A DNA stretch of 64,000 nt from Cepaea nemoralis (taxonomy: Eukaryota > Mollusca > Gastropoda > Stylommatophora > Helicidae), in contig JACEFZ010013531.1 of the NCBI GenBank assembly GCA_014155875.1, positions 216,001 through 280,000 on the forward strand, in the 5' to 3' direction. Position numbers and translations under genes: made by a program. Each line of letters opens with the position of its first letter. Within the stretch, counting starts at the first letter, position 1. This document shows, in pieces, positions 29,354-40,566 of the stretch. The notes beneath the pieces are model-generated. The model was not told the DNA's origin and did not search any database. It was given only the letters and a program-made list of their open reading frames with translations.

Positions 29354-30298
29354 TCTATATCTATAAAACAGAGTGTATGTTTGTGTGTTTGTGGGTATTT
29401 ATGTATTGGATGCGTTCGATAACGGTACATCCGATTGAGATGAAATTTTCTACACGTCTTCCTTTCATTCCTGTGCAACCGATTATAATAATTTCTTAAT
29501 GTAAAATCTTCTACTTATTTAATAACATTTACTTTTCCATTTTCATTATATAATGTCTATATAGCAGGGGGACTTCACTATAGAAAAGTTATTTCAAGGG
29601 GCATAACTTTTACTAACATTTCTATATACTTTATAGTCATATTGTTAGACTTACTTGCACTATTGTTAAACTCTTTGTCTATAGTTATTTTCAGGCATAT
29701 GAGTTATAATAAATAATGATGTAATCTTTAAGGCATTTTCAAAGTTTTCATAAAAATAATGCATAATGCATAACATTGTAACCCATCTTTTTCTACAGTT
29801 TTCATTGAATGGTGTGTGGAAGGACATTCTTTTAAGTTACTGTGTGCCAGGAGCTGGGCGAAACCACGCCGGGTCAGATAGATAGACAGATAGTCGGGAA
29901 CGGAAGCTTATTTGACTACTTATATGAATTAGATGACATGCTCCCCACCAGGGACTGGGTGAAGCCGGGCCGGGTCAGACAGACAGATAGACAGACAGAC
30001 AGTCGGGAACGGGAGAGCTTATATGACTACGTATATGAATTAAATTAGATGCTCCCCACCAGGGACTGGGTGAAGCCGGGCCCGGTCAGACAGACAGACA
30101 GACAGATAGACAGACAGACAGATAGTCGGGAACGGGAGAGCTTATATGACTACTTATATGAATTAAATGAGATGCTCCCCACCAGGGACTGGGTGAAGCC
30201 GGGCCGGGTCAGCCAGACAGACAGACAAACAAGCAGACAGACTGATAGATAGATAGATCCCCTCCAGGGCCTGGGCGAAGCCGGGCCGGGTCAGCTAG
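29354..30298 (+). mobile_element. Candidate non-autonomous Helitron
   Basis: The left end is tctatatctataaaacagag preceded by A; the right end is gggtcagctag followed by T, which fits A/TC...CTAG/T insertion. The 3' end is GC-rich (ctgggcgaagccgggccggg) with a small GGC-GAA-GCC palindrome. I recall this end style from animal Helitrons. There is no Rep/helicase ORF. The 3' half consists of tandem repeats. No terminal inverted repeats or TSD are expected. Confidence 0.55.
29850..30298 (+). repeat. About 110-120-bp tandem repeats ending in the Helitron-like 3' terminus
   Basis: Four units, each with ccaccagggactgggtgaag, ccgggccgggtcag, a variable (cagacaga/taga)n tract and gtcgggaacgggagagctta plus tatgactacttatatgaatt. 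The last unit lacks the second half and ends at CTAGT, so every unit carries a copy of the terminus minus its last bases. Confidence 0.88.
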
Positions 30299-30360
30299 TG
30301 TATATATATATATACACACCTCTCTCCCTGTCTCTTATTTTTTCTTTCTTTCCCATTTGT

Positions 30361-30445
<85 letters not shown>
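30361..30445. repeat. (TC)n microsatellite
   Basis: About 42 TC units; open frames across it are low-complexity artefacts. Confidence 0.96.
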
Positions 30446-30449
<4 letters not shown>

Positions 30450-30759
30450 GTGTGTTTTTGTCTGTCTTTCTCTGTCTCAGTTCATTATTGATGGAAACCA
30501 AATCAAAGCGACATCTCCCGGGGATGATCCCCTGGAGTGTTACGACAACTGATGTGTGTGTCACCAGCAGATCATGCATCATTAGACGCAGTAGACACAC
30601 TTTGAACACACCGCTCTCCAATTTTCAAGTAAGTTCATTCTCAAATAGAAGGGAGAGGCATACTTCTACGTTACGATAAAAAAATTATCATATGTTAAAT
30701 TGTTCATCGTTCCAGACTAGAATCGTGTTTTAAGTTCAGTCACAGAGTGGGTGCCCCTA

Positions 30760-31000
30760 GTATGATCAGTCTGATATATGATAGCTCAGTTCTACACAAT
30801 TGTCTGTCGGTCCGATTGGCAGATATTCGAATCCACTTAAGGCGATTTTTTGTTGTTGTAAATTTTACTTGGGCACTCAGGCTGGCCCAGCTTAATATGA
30901 GTACCAGGAAATGCCACTGGAAGTAAAAGAGGTCGGTGTGATATGAACTATGAGCTCTTCGAGGGATGGGTGACATACAGAACTATGAGGCTAGCACTGC
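30760..31000 (+). mobile_element. SINE-C copy
   Basis: B-box-like gatattcgaatccac, then aatatgagtaccaggaaatg, ccactggaagtaaaagaggt and cggtgtgatatgaact, matching the family body. Confidence 0.65.
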
Positions 31001-31854
31001 ATATCCAAATTGCCCTGGGGCCAGTAAATTAGATATATATTAGTAAAATAATAAATTAGACATCTACAAACACACAATGAAAATAAAATACGGGCGCATT
31101 CAAATAAAGAGAAAAGTAAAATACATGAAAAAGGTGTGACGACAGGTGACCAGTCAATGTGCCATGAGAACTCTCAATGCAGCAATACTGTACACGCCCT
31201 GGGATGGTTCTTGAGAATTAGAGAACAATTTTAGGTAGGTAAAAATAACAGTAAATGGTCAATTTTGACACTATGGGCGTATTTGATATTTGACATTTGC
31301 CCTTTATGTAGGTAAATCAGCACAATCGGCAATGGACGATGTAGTCATTGTCATGCCTGCTCCCTTTTGTTTCCAGGAAATGTCCATTTACGCATGTTAG
31401 ACTGGGTCGATCTAGGGGTTCAGGCAACTGAAAAATATCCCGCCTCTAAAGTAATTCGATACTTCGGACACATTACCACGTGGTTGTCAAGCAAGTTGCT
31501 GCTCTACCGTTGCTGCCCGCAAGGCCGAGGCCCAGATAAAACTGTTAGAAAGAAAATCAACCCAAGAGTAAATGAAGCTCGCTACCTTGGATGGAATCTG
31601 GCTAAAGGAAGTAAACCTTATCAAATGTAAGCTGCAGTCAGACACATCAACCTTTCACGTGTATAACTAGGCGGGGCACTCTCTCCTGGAATAAGGGAGA
31701 AGATGAAGAAATCAAGCCTACGTTTAAGCATCAGTAGACTCATCCTTTACGCGATGCATATTGCCGTCCAGGTGTGTATATAAGTGTGTACATATTAGCT
31801 GTCACCCACAGAAGACAAGTGAAGTGAGAAGAGTATATATGCAGTAAAGACAAC
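31001..31854. other. Unassigned sequence
   Basis: An 87-codon plus-strand open stretch at 31367-31630 is the longest. It shows no motif I recognise and no convincing splice context. No repeat unit is obvious. Confidence 0.5.
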
Positions 31855-31949
31855 ATAAAGCAATGGTAAACTACTGAGCGTAATCTTGCCTAGTACATCA
31901 ACAGCAGCTGAAAATGCTGGTGTTGACTGCAACGACCTGTAATGGATAT
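31855..31949 (+). mobile_element. SINE-A 3' half, interrupted by an RTE-like copy
   Basis: agcaatggtaaactactgag, caacagcagctgaaaatgct and ggtgttgactgcaacgacct, ending ggatat; the SINE resumes at 32301 with ggatatgcaacatt and an A run. The duplicated ggatat (31944-31949 and 32301-32306) is the TSD of the inserted RTE-like fragment. Confidence 0.8.
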
Positions 31950-32300
31950 CAATCAATCATGTGCCATGCCGAAAAGCGTAGGCTGTCATGACTCGCCATT
32001 TCACTCGATCACCAGAGTCGTGGATCATCTCAGTGTTCCTGTCTCGATCATGCCATGTGGCCAAGCCATCCAGGTATTTTCTTCTCGGTCTTCCCCTTGG
32101 TCTGTTCCCTTCGATCTTGCCAGTTGTCACTAAGTTCTCCAATCCATTTCTTCTCATATGTCCAAAAAATGTTGACTGTCTACTTCTAATTTCTCTAATC
32201 AATTTACGATTTTCATTTGTCTCCTGTAGTACTTGGTCATTGGTTTTTCTGTCTGTCCATGGTATTCTTTGCATTTTCCTCAGAAACCACATTTCTGAGG
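31950..32300 (-). mobile_element. RTE-like copy inserted in a SINE-A
   Basis: Severely 5'-truncated, 351 bp, with a 6-bp TSD (ggatat). On the minus strand the product reads IPWTDRKTNDQVLQE, RRNGLENLVTTGKIEG and YLDGLATWHDRDRN, ending in a histidine-rich C-terminus (YAFRHGT). The frame is almost unbroken, so the copy is fairly recent. Confidence 0.85.
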
Positions 32301-32319
32301 GGATATGCAACATTAAAAA

Positions 32320-32944
32320 AAAAAAAAAATTAAGACAACGGACACAAAGCTCTCTAACTTGTCACTTTCAAACGACACCGTGGCCTCACTGACACAGAAA
32401 ATGTACTTCAAGCTCGACCAGCTAAGCACCGTGTATTTTCTGTGAGTAATAATCAGTAAAATACGAGTGTAATTATCTCCTTCCTGCATTCTGCAATCAG
32501 TAAGCCAGCCTGCCCTGTGTGCACTCACACCTGACAGAATCAATCTGCACTTATCACCCTCAGCTGTTGACACACAGCCCCGAGCCATCAAACATAACCA
32601 CTTTGTTAATTAGAATTATGAGAGCTCTTGTTTACCCGAGCCGCAGCCAAAGAGTACTTACTTACTGGACTTCTAAGTTTGTCGTAGTTGCAAGTAGTGG
32701 ACGGGCATACTTTGACAAATCTTTGCCTGCCAGTCCGGCATAAATGTGATTTTTTAGAAGAATGTTGAGAATGCAGTGAAACGAGGCCAAAAAAAAAAAA
32801 ATACTTTAATGTATTGACAGATGAAAAACCACAATGAGAAAACAAATGAAATGTATGGGGCATTTCAATAGAAATGTGAAACGTGTTGAGTAAATCGGAG
32901 CCTGACGAATAATACCCTGGCATCTAATTTGAGCATGGGCGTGT
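32320..32944. other. Unassigned sequence with two poly-A runs
   Basis: Contains A runs at 32316-32330 and 32787-32800, which may be ends of old insertions. I see no coding sequence. Confidence 0.45.
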
Positions 32945-33330
32945 GGGAAGTCATTGCTGGTGAACAAACAGCACACACACAATTAAAGATATACGGCATC
33001 TATTGGATATTTTCCCAGGACATGCTGGTTTGGTGGGAAACAAACAGGTGGACAGATTGGCTGGGTCTGCCACGCTGGGTCGGGTTTAGTTACACGATAT
33101 AGCAGATGTGGTCAGGACACTTTGGGATCATGTGAACTGTGTGGAAGACCAGATAAATCAGCATGGCCTAGAGAGGACAGTGCGGTAGCGAGTAACCAGG
33201 GGATCCGGTCAATAGGTAGTACTCTGATGAAACACAATCAGCCTGCAACTAGTACTATTAGTACTGAGACTCGTCGCTGGTTGTTGAATTTGGAGACGGA
33301 GCTCGTATGGGAATATCCTAGTTCTGTGAT
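32945..33330 (+). pseudogene. RNase H-to-3'-end fragment of the I-like LINE
   Basis: The plus strand reads a degenerate form of the RNase H end (IFS-x-GHAGLVGN-x-QVDRLAGSA), parallel to WIFSPGHAGVLGNEQADRLACSA at about 45735-45800 in the minus-strand LINE. It is followed by the family 3' region (the Arg-Arg-Trp-Leu-Leu stretch at 33270-33290 corresponds to the LRWLL stretch at 45490). Frameshifts and stops disrupt it. It shows the I-like LINE has at least two copies here, in opposite orientations. Confidence 0.65.
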
Positions 33331-33449
33331 GTCGGATCTGAACTCAACTCGACCCATGAAGGGAAATACAATGTATGAAAGACACACACACAGAGATGTA
33401 TGTAAGAGCTGGAACAGCTGGGTAACAGATAATAACTTAAGCAATTTAT

Positions 33450-34075
33450 CAATCAGGTGCCGTCTCCATAATGAAGGTTGGCTGCAATGGATCTCTAACA
33501 CTGTCTCTCGCCTTAATTTTACATTCTATCAGACTACTTTTCGTCCAACTCTTGATGTTGGGAGTCTCCGTGGCGAAGTGGTCAAGCCGTTTGACTCGGG
33601 CTCCGAAGGTTGTGGGTTCGATTCCGGGCTACGTCCTTCGGTTCACGAGTGAAATTTTTCGGAGACTCCTGTGGGTTGTCATTAGAGCTACAGAGTTCAT
33701 GCTTTGTGCGACGCTTTTCGTGCTGCAGAAAGAGACCGAGCCATACGGGATAAAACTCGGTGCAATGAAGTTGATCCTGTCGACTTTTAAGTGACTTTTT
33801 TCCCTTAAACTTTTGATGTTTTATTCCCACTTGTATCGTGGTTCACCTCTAGCTAGCTTGATTGCCTTCAACCTCACCCTCTAGTATGGTTTTTATAAGA
33901 TTGTTATGACTGTTAATGTGGCCAAAATATTACGCTTTCCTCTTTATATTTCTTTTATCAGCTGTCTTTTCATTCCCAGTTTTTCTAGAACCTCTGTATT
34001 TGATTGTTTTTGTTTCCATGAAATAATACACATTATTCTGTATACCCACACAATACAGACCTTCATCTGATCAAT
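33450..34075 (-). mobile_element. C2H2-LINE remnant split by a SINE-B
   Basis: 33455-33546 and 33821-34070 match 13305-13640 in order, so this is a second copy of the same decayed LINE. The insert at 33560-33807 is the SINE-B. Confidence 0.7.
33560..33807 (+). mobile_element. SINE-B copy with tRNA-like head and 13-bp TSD
   Basis: The head is ctccgtggcgaagtggtcaa (A-box-like) and gtgggttcgattccg (B-box-like). The body has ttttcggagactcctgtggg, gctacagagttcatgctttg and gaaagagaccgagccatacg. The flanks aactcttgatgtt (33547-33559) and aacttttgatgtt (33808-33820) match at 12 of 13 positions. Other copies: 39290-39510 and 45035-45275. Confidence 0.88.
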
Positions 34076-34167
34076 TACTAATGTCCAAATGACCGCCCAC
34101 AGGCACTGGACACACTACCATTAAAAGGAAAAATGACAGCCAATCGCAGAGCTGGGGCTATGATCTC

Positions 34168-34386
34168 ATGGACCAGAGAGGAGAGAGATTGGAAGACTGG
34201 CAGGATGAGAATAGATTCATCCTGATTAACAAGCCGTCTGACCCACATACCTTCTACTCGAGATCATGGCACACTACAACTACACCTGACCTGGCGTTTC
34301 ATTCACCAGACCTGGAGTGGAACATTACACGAATTGTTGGGAAACAACTTGGTGGCAGTGACCATCGGCCAGTCTTTCTAACTTAG
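34168..34386 (+). pseudogene. APE-type endonuclease C-terminal fragment
   Basis: The 72 codons cover the last third of a LINE endonuclease: FYSRSWHTTTTPDLAFHS, with the TPDLAF strand, and GSDHRPVFLT with the catalytic aspartate-histidine pair. The N-terminal two thirds, with the glutamate and asparagine of the active site, are missing. A stop follows directly, where an intact element would continue into a linker and RT. Confidence 0.85.
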
Positions 34387-34990
34387 AAATGAGCTTGTAA
34401 GTGAAAGCAGCGCCCTCTCGAGGTGCAACTACAAGAAAGCAGACTGGGCAATGTACAAGAATCGCACCAGCATACTGGTTAGAAACCTGAACACTGAGAA
34501 GGACATAAATAAAGTAGTTGAAGAGTTTAGGAAATGCATACTACAGGCAGCACGAGAAACAATACCAAGAGGAGCCCGTAAACATTATAAACTCTAATGG
34601 AATAGTAAACTGGAACAGTTGCATAATGATGTGGATGTATGTAGAAAGCAAGCAGAGGCCAATCCCAGCCAAGAGTACCACAATAAATATCAGCACGCAA
34701 AAGCCAAATTTCAAAGGGCCCAGCTGCAGACTAGACGGAAAAGCTGGCAGGAGAAAACAGAGTCACTGAACTTTGAAAGAGACACAAGGAAGTTATGGAA
34801 GCTAATAAAATAGCTTAACGATGAGGGCACAGGGAGAAACTCAAAAATTGCACTACATAAAGACGGAAACATCTTAACAGGAAAGAAAGCAGCTGACCAT
34901 CTTGCGGACTCGTTCGCACAAGATAACAATATCGAAATTAGTCCAGAGAAACAACAAGAGATTCGAGAGAAATGGCAACATAAAGGACAG

Positions 34991-35911
34991 ATGGAAATTG
35001 TGCATGAGGTTATGGAGACACCTATCACTTTCAGTGAACTGAAGCTAGCCATATCAAAACTTAAAATGAGAAAGTCACCAGGAGCTGATGGTATCTCCAA
35101 TGAAATTATCAGGAACCTAGGAACAGAGGCCAAAGCAAAGCTGCTACAGATCTTTAATAACACATGGACCTTAGACAGTGTTCCACAAGTCTGGAGAGAA
35201 GCAATCATGATATCCCTCCTAAAATCTGGAAAAGACAGTTCCTAGGCCTCCAGCTACAGACCCATTAGCCTCACCAGCTGTCTCTGAAAAACAATGGAAC
35301 GCGTCATCAATCACAGACTACAGTGGTACATTGAAAGTGAAAACATACTTGTGCCACAACAGGCTGCCTTTAGGCAGTGCTACTCTATGGAAGATCAGAC
35401 AACCTACCTCTCTCAAGAAGTTGAGGATACATTCCAAGAGAAGAAGCTGGTACTTGCGGCTTGGATGGATCTGAAGAAAGCCTTTGACAAAGTATGGAAA
35501 GAAGGTCTGATGAAGAAACTGAGAAACTGTAAAGTCAATGGAAGAATGTATAAATGGATGACAGCATACTTGCACAACAGAAGAGCCCGAGTACAGATAG
35601 ACTGTCTCAAGAGCAAGAAAGTACTATTGCGTCAAGGTGTTCCCAAGGGCGGAGTTCTGTCCCCAACATTCGACGACAGGCTGACATGGAGAAAACACAT
35701 CAAAAAAGCAGTAGCAAAAGCCAGAAGGAAAATAGCCATCCTGAGAAAGCTAAGTGGAACCACTTGGGGAGCCAGTGGGAAAATACTTAGCAGAGTTTAT
35801 CAACAGAGCATACGACCACACTTGGAATACGGGTCAACTGTGTGGTGTTCAGCATCAAAAACCACATTACAGGAGCTGGACAACCTCTTAGAGTCATCAC
35901 AGGAGGGATGA
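34991..35911 (+). pseudogene. LINE reverse transcriptase lacking the YADD block
   Basis: Recognisable motifs are KMRKSPGADGISNEII (about 35065-35110), AWMDLKKAFDKVWKEGL (first catalytic aspartate, about 35458-35508) and QGVPKGGVLSPT (35633-35668). The sequence then jumps straight to FDDRLTWRKHI, which normally lies well after the catalytic YADD motif, so that block and its surroundings are deleted. A stop at about 35243 separates the first part. The end SIRPHLEYGSTVWCSAS is the usual thumb-region word. It cannot polymerise. Confidence 0.88.
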
Positions 35912-36284
35912 GATCAACCCATATAGTAGCAATGGAGAAAATGGGGAGGACACAAGCTCTAAGAGAACGCAGAGATACAAAAACACTAACCCAAGCAGAA
36001 AAGTTCCTCAGCTTGCCAGGCCACCCTATGAAGAACCGATTTGAAGAAGTAGTTTCATCCACCAGGCTAAACAACTCTGCAGAGAAACCATCGATCTTCC
36101 CACAGTTGGTATCCCCCTGACAACTATTCCAGAGCGAACCCCGTGGAAAGATGAACATAGACTATAGCTACAAATCCAGACAAAAGTGAGAGGAATATTT
36201 GACAATGAAGAACAGAACAGTGTACAGCGCAGAACAGTCCCTCTCAGCTTCCTTGATGACGAATACCCACAGGGCCTCTGGATC

Positions 36285-37043
36285 CGAGTCTACACAAATG
36301 GGTCAGCACAAAATGCTGTTCAAAATTGAGGAGCGGGAGTGTACATAGAATACCCAAATAATACTAGAGACATGGACAGAGTTCCAACAGGAAAGTACTA
36401 TCATAACTATGATGCTGAAATTGAGGCAATCAAGATAGCCACAGAGAAATTACAAAATACCAGCAATGGTACACAACCTGTGGTGATATTGACACATTCA
36501 AAATCCGTAATAGAGGCGCTCCTTTCTGGGAAATTGCAAGTTCTAAGGACACTACTTTCTGAACTTAGCAGTCAGCGTAAGGTCATCATACAGTGGATAC
36601 CATCCCACTGTGGAGTCCCCGGAAACGACAGAGCTGATCGATTGGCTAAGGAAGGAGCAAAAGAAGAACAACCTGATGTGCCCATTACATACCACCAAAA
36701 GAAAAGAATGATCAAATCAGTCAGAAGGCCACCAAACCTTACTCAAGACGACTACCACGTTATGGACAGACCAGAACAGGTCATTCTTCTGCGCCTCAGA
36801 ATAGGACACAATAGATTACGCAACCACATGTATACAAAATTCAAGATTGGTGACTCAGCCATGTGCACATGTGGTTTGGCGTCGCAGACAGCAGAGCACA
36901 TACTCCAGGATTGCCCAAACTACAACATATCCAGGCGAACCTTCTGGCCTAGAGAGACAACAGTGGAAGATAACCTCTATGGATCGCTGAGTGAACTAAA
37001 AAAGACTGTTAGATTCATCCAAGAGACAACATTGCAGTTATAG
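36285..37043 (+). pseudogene. LINE RNase H with lost catalytic residues, plus CCHC knuckle
   Basis: The region starts with VYTNGSA, where the family has VYTDGSA, so the first catalytic aspartate has become asparagine. A stop at about 36328 follows. From 36339 the frame is open: YDAEIEAIKIA keeps the glutamate, LTHSKSVIEAL has histidine for the aspartate expected in LTDSKS, and IPSHCGVPGNDRADRLAKEG keeps the last aspartate. The C-terminus has MCTCGLASQTAEHILQDC, a CCHC-like knuckle. At least two of four catalytic positions are gone. Confidence 0.85.
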
Positions 37044-37559
37044 ACATATTTCAGGCGAACGAAAGAAGAAGAGGCAGATAAATTTTTGTGTGTGGATAAA
37101 ACAGAGTATTGGATAATCATGCTAGGTAAAGTCTGCTTCAGACCACGAGCCCGAAGATATAAAAGAAGAAATTGTTGCTGGATTATGCCTGCTCCTAGAC
37201 ATTTATTTACTCCCTTAATAACTCGGCACATTTCCTCGGCCTAATGCTGGGTTTGCTGGCTGTCTTGACCAACATGTCACGTCGCCTGTTCCATTAAACT
37301 GGCATACCCTCTATTCTCCGTTGCTAATAGCTGGAAATATGTCATCAGCGCAATCAATACTTTTTCTGTGAATCGGTTATTATGTATGCTTTTTGGCATG
37401 GATTTTTCTTCTTCTTAATTTGTTGGTGACAATGTTACGACGAGATGAAGTCTCCTGATTCAATGGTAGTGTCGATTTTTAACCCGTAGCCTATTGAGGA
37501 TGGTTTTTTCCACGCACAATGTTTTCGCCTTGTATGTCACTGTCTCCCCCTCGATTTCT

Positions 37560-37591
37560 CTCACTCTCTGTCTCTCTCTGTCTCTCTCTGT

Positions 37592-37639
<48 letters not shown>

Positions 37640-37824
37640 GTGTGTGTCTCCGTCTCTCTCTCTTTCTTTCTTTCTTTCTTTCCTTCCTCTCCTCTCTTCG
37701 CTCCAACTATCTCTTCTTCGTTTTCAATAGTCTCCCTTTTACCCATTTATTGTCCTCTCTCTATCTCTTTAATATTTCTGTCTCACTCTTTTGTCTCTAT
37801 TGCCTCCTCCCTTATCTCTCTCAT

Positions 37825-37889
<65 letters not shown>

Positions 37890-37900
37890 TTTTCTTTCTG
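37560..37900. repeat. (TC)n-rich low-complexity tract
   Basis: TC runs at 37561-37640 and 37825-37890 with pyrimidine-rich sequence between. Open frames here are artefacts of composition. The flanks 37066-37560 and 37901-38290 hold no recognised gene. Confidence 0.9.
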
Positions 37901-38294
37901 ACTCTTAGTATCTCTTCTGCTCTTCTGCTCTCCAGAACCAGCTATGGGGAGAACTAAGCGTATCCCAAAGAATCAAGAACTGTGGAAAAAACACCGAGGA
38001 TGGATAGGACACACACAGGGAAAACATGTTAATAGTATGCCTATAAAGTCCTCTCTCTGGGACCCACATAGCAACAGAAATAGAGGAGATCTAGAAGCGA
38101 ACGGAAAATATAATTAAAACAGAGATGAATAATAGGGGGCGGGCATGGAGAGAGCTGCGGAAGATGGCATGGGATAGCAGGGACTGGCCTGAGCTGGCTG
38201 ATGTCCTGTGATCTATTGGGGTATGACGGGGAAGAGAAGATGATGATGAGTATGATGATGATGAGATAGAAGAAGACCATATAGCAAATACGCC

Positions 38295-38410
38295 TTGGGA
38301 CAGCGTGGCCGAATTGATAATAGTGCTCGCTCTTCAAACTTCCGATGTGCTGATGACGAGATAGCGGGTTCACCCCTACACTGGACAGTTGGACTAAAAT
38401 GTTGTCTTCT
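38295..38410 (+). mobile_element. SINE-D head
   Basis: gacagcgtggccgaattgat (A-box-like), then gatagcgggttcacccctac (B-box-like) and ttggactaaaatgttgtctt. It resembles 5850-5932. The 3' part is unclear. Confidence 0.5.
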
Positions 38411-38487
38411 CGTCCTTGACTAGGGAATGTAAACTGCAAGTGCTTCAGAAGTCGGTGTGGGGTCGCCTGATGGCGAGGGACACGTAA

Positions 38488-38760
38488 CAATCCATCCAGC
38501 ATATTTCTCTTGGTCTGCCTCCATCTCTCTTCCCCTCGATCTTTCCAGTTTCACGGTGTTCTCCAATGCTTCTCTTCTCATCACATAACCGAAGGAAGCT
38601 GTTTATCTCTTCCTTATTGTTGTATATAATGTTCTAGTTTCATTAGCCTGTTTCAGGCAATCATTGTTAGTTACTCTAGCAGTCCAAGGAATTCGCAACA
38701 TTCGTTTCAGGAACCACATCTCTGTTGCTGCTAATTTCTTCTTACTTATCAATATTATTG
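38488..38760 (-). mobile_element. RTE-like copy (second subfamily)
   Basis: On the plus strand caatccatccagcatatttc, tcttggtctgcctccatctc and ggtgttctccaatgcttctc correspond in reverse to the family's MLDG...GRPR and RREALENIV words. It is 5'-truncated and shares its unusual inner part with 43560-43655. Confidence 0.7.
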
Positions 38761-39289
38761 TCAATATTAGTTAAAGATAATCTCAAGGCAGATTCTACTG
38801 TTAAGGTCGGGATTGTTAGCCACTCACATACTCTAGGCCAAGGCATGATGTTGGGTGATCAGTTCCCTTCCTCGCCAACTTTCTTAACCAGAAAATTCAG
38901 AGAAACGTATTGGGTACTCATTTTATAAGGTTCGTTAGAGCCCAGAACCGTATCTGTGGAAATACAAGGTGTCCTGCTAATGTTGGATTGAACCCGGATT
39001 AGTCTCTTAACACGCAAGGGCACTAACCAATCTACGACCTGAATATCGCGCAGCCCTTGAAGGTCTTGGAATTTGGGTCACATTACTTACACAGGATGTC
39101 TAACCGTGCTCGAGGGTAGCTACGGTGGTGACGGTTTGGTGCTTGTTTTTTTTTAATACTCTTCCAGACTGACTTTTTAATTAATTGACCCTATGTAAAA
39201 TGGATATGTCCTGAGAAATAAACAAGACAAGCGTGATATTAACCTTATCGCAAATTGAGATGTCGGTCTACACAAACATGGGACTATTA

Positions 39290-39510
39290 GTCCCCACCGT
39301 CCGCCGGCCTCGCTTTCCAACGTTTGTGGGTTCGATTCCGAACTCCATCGTTCTGTTCCCGATTGCCAATTTTCTCGTAGACTCCAGGGAGTCGTCGCTG
39401 CAGCTACGGAGTTCGTGCTTTGGGCGACGCTTTCAGCTGGCCGCCATACATAAAGAGACCGAGCCTTATAGGATAAAACTGTGTGCTATTAATATTCTTG
39501 TTGCTTTTTA
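39290..39510 (+). mobile_element. SINE-B copy
   Basis: B-box-like gtgggttcgattccgaactc, then gtagactccagggagtcgtc, gcagctacggagttcgtgct and agagaccgagccttatagga. The A-box region is partly altered. Confidence 0.78.
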
Positions 39511-39897
39511 AATCCTTTTTTTTATGTGGGACTATCACCGGTATGCCTCAAGTCATGTATAAGGGTCCGTTACTGAGATCAATTAACGATGGTGGATGAT
39601 AGTGAAGAAATTGTTGAAGAGGTCGATACCAGTCAGATGGTGTTCTCAGATCTGAAACATCGGCAAACAGGAATCAGACACTTGTCTAGCACAACGGTCA
39701 ATTGAAATGTTTTTGACATCTCACTAGACGGTTGTCTAGGATCTTGAACAGCAGTATAGATTAATTAGACATCTGCCTACAATCTTGAACAGTGGTATAA
39801 ATTAATTAGATAGTTGTCTGCGATCTTGAACAGGGATACAAATTAATTAGACAGTTGTCCACGATCTTGAATAGTAGTATGGATTAATTAGACAGCT

Positions 39898-40315
39898 GAT
39901 ACCATGTGTGCCCTGTGACCCCAGAGTGCCATGTGTGCCCTGTGAACCACGTGTGCCATGTGAGCCCTGAGACCCCCGTGAGCCCTGTGTTCCCTGTGAA
40001 CCATGTGAGCCATGTGAGCCATATGTGCCATGTGAGTCCTGTGTGCCATGTGAATCCTGTGACCCCTGTGAGCCATGTGAGCCATGTGACCCCTGTGTGC
40101 CATGTGAGCCATATGTGCCATGTGAGCCCTAAAAGCCCTTGAGCCTTGTGAGCCAAGTGTGTCATGTGAGCCCTAAAACCCCTTGAGCTCTGTGACCCCT
40201 GTATACCATGTGACCCCTGTGAGCCCTGTGTGCCATGTGAGCCATGTGTGTCATGTGAGCCCTGTGACCCCTGTATGCCATGTGAGCCACGTGTGACATG
40301 TGTACCCTGATGAAG
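39898..40315. repeat. Minisatellite of tgtgagcc/tgtgccatg words
   Basis: Repeated gtgagccatgtgagccctgt and gtgccatgtgagccctgtga words with a basic period near 9 bp and higher-order reshuffling. Frames read as MAHMAHMAHR-like strings on the minus strand; I regard these as non-coding. Confidence 0.9.
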
Positions 40316-40566
40316 TGGATCCCCTTAAACATTAGACAGTATGTTAAAAAGTGTTAATGACTTTTAGTCGTGACAACCAAAGTTTAGGCCCCCGCCTGCC
40401 ACTGTTACTGTGTACATTATTCAGCTGTTCACAATCTAGAACATTGGTACACATTAGACAGATGTCCATGGTGTCGTGAACCGCTACACGCTGCGAGATT
40501 CGCTGAGGAGGGGATCCGAGCCGTTATGGACTGAATGGTTCGATGTGCAATGAGGATGATCTGTCG

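Larger units (their letters stand above)
34097..37065 (+). mobile_element. LINE with endonuclease end, RT, RNase H and CCHC knuckle; defective
   Basis: In order on the plus strand: end of an APE-type endonuclease (34168-34386, ending GSDHRPVFLT), an RT (34990-35910), an RNase H (about 36285-36640) and a C-terminal CCHC knuckle (36865-36915), then a short GAA-rich tail near 37055. It is 5'-truncated inside the endonuclease and has many stops. The same family's 3' end lies at 1478-2304. It belongs to RNase H-bearing, APE-type LINEs; I do not assign a clade. Confidence 0.88.

Noticed and set aside
31367..31630. Possible host exon (87 codons)
   Set aside because: No recognised motif and no convincing splice pair; left as unassigned.
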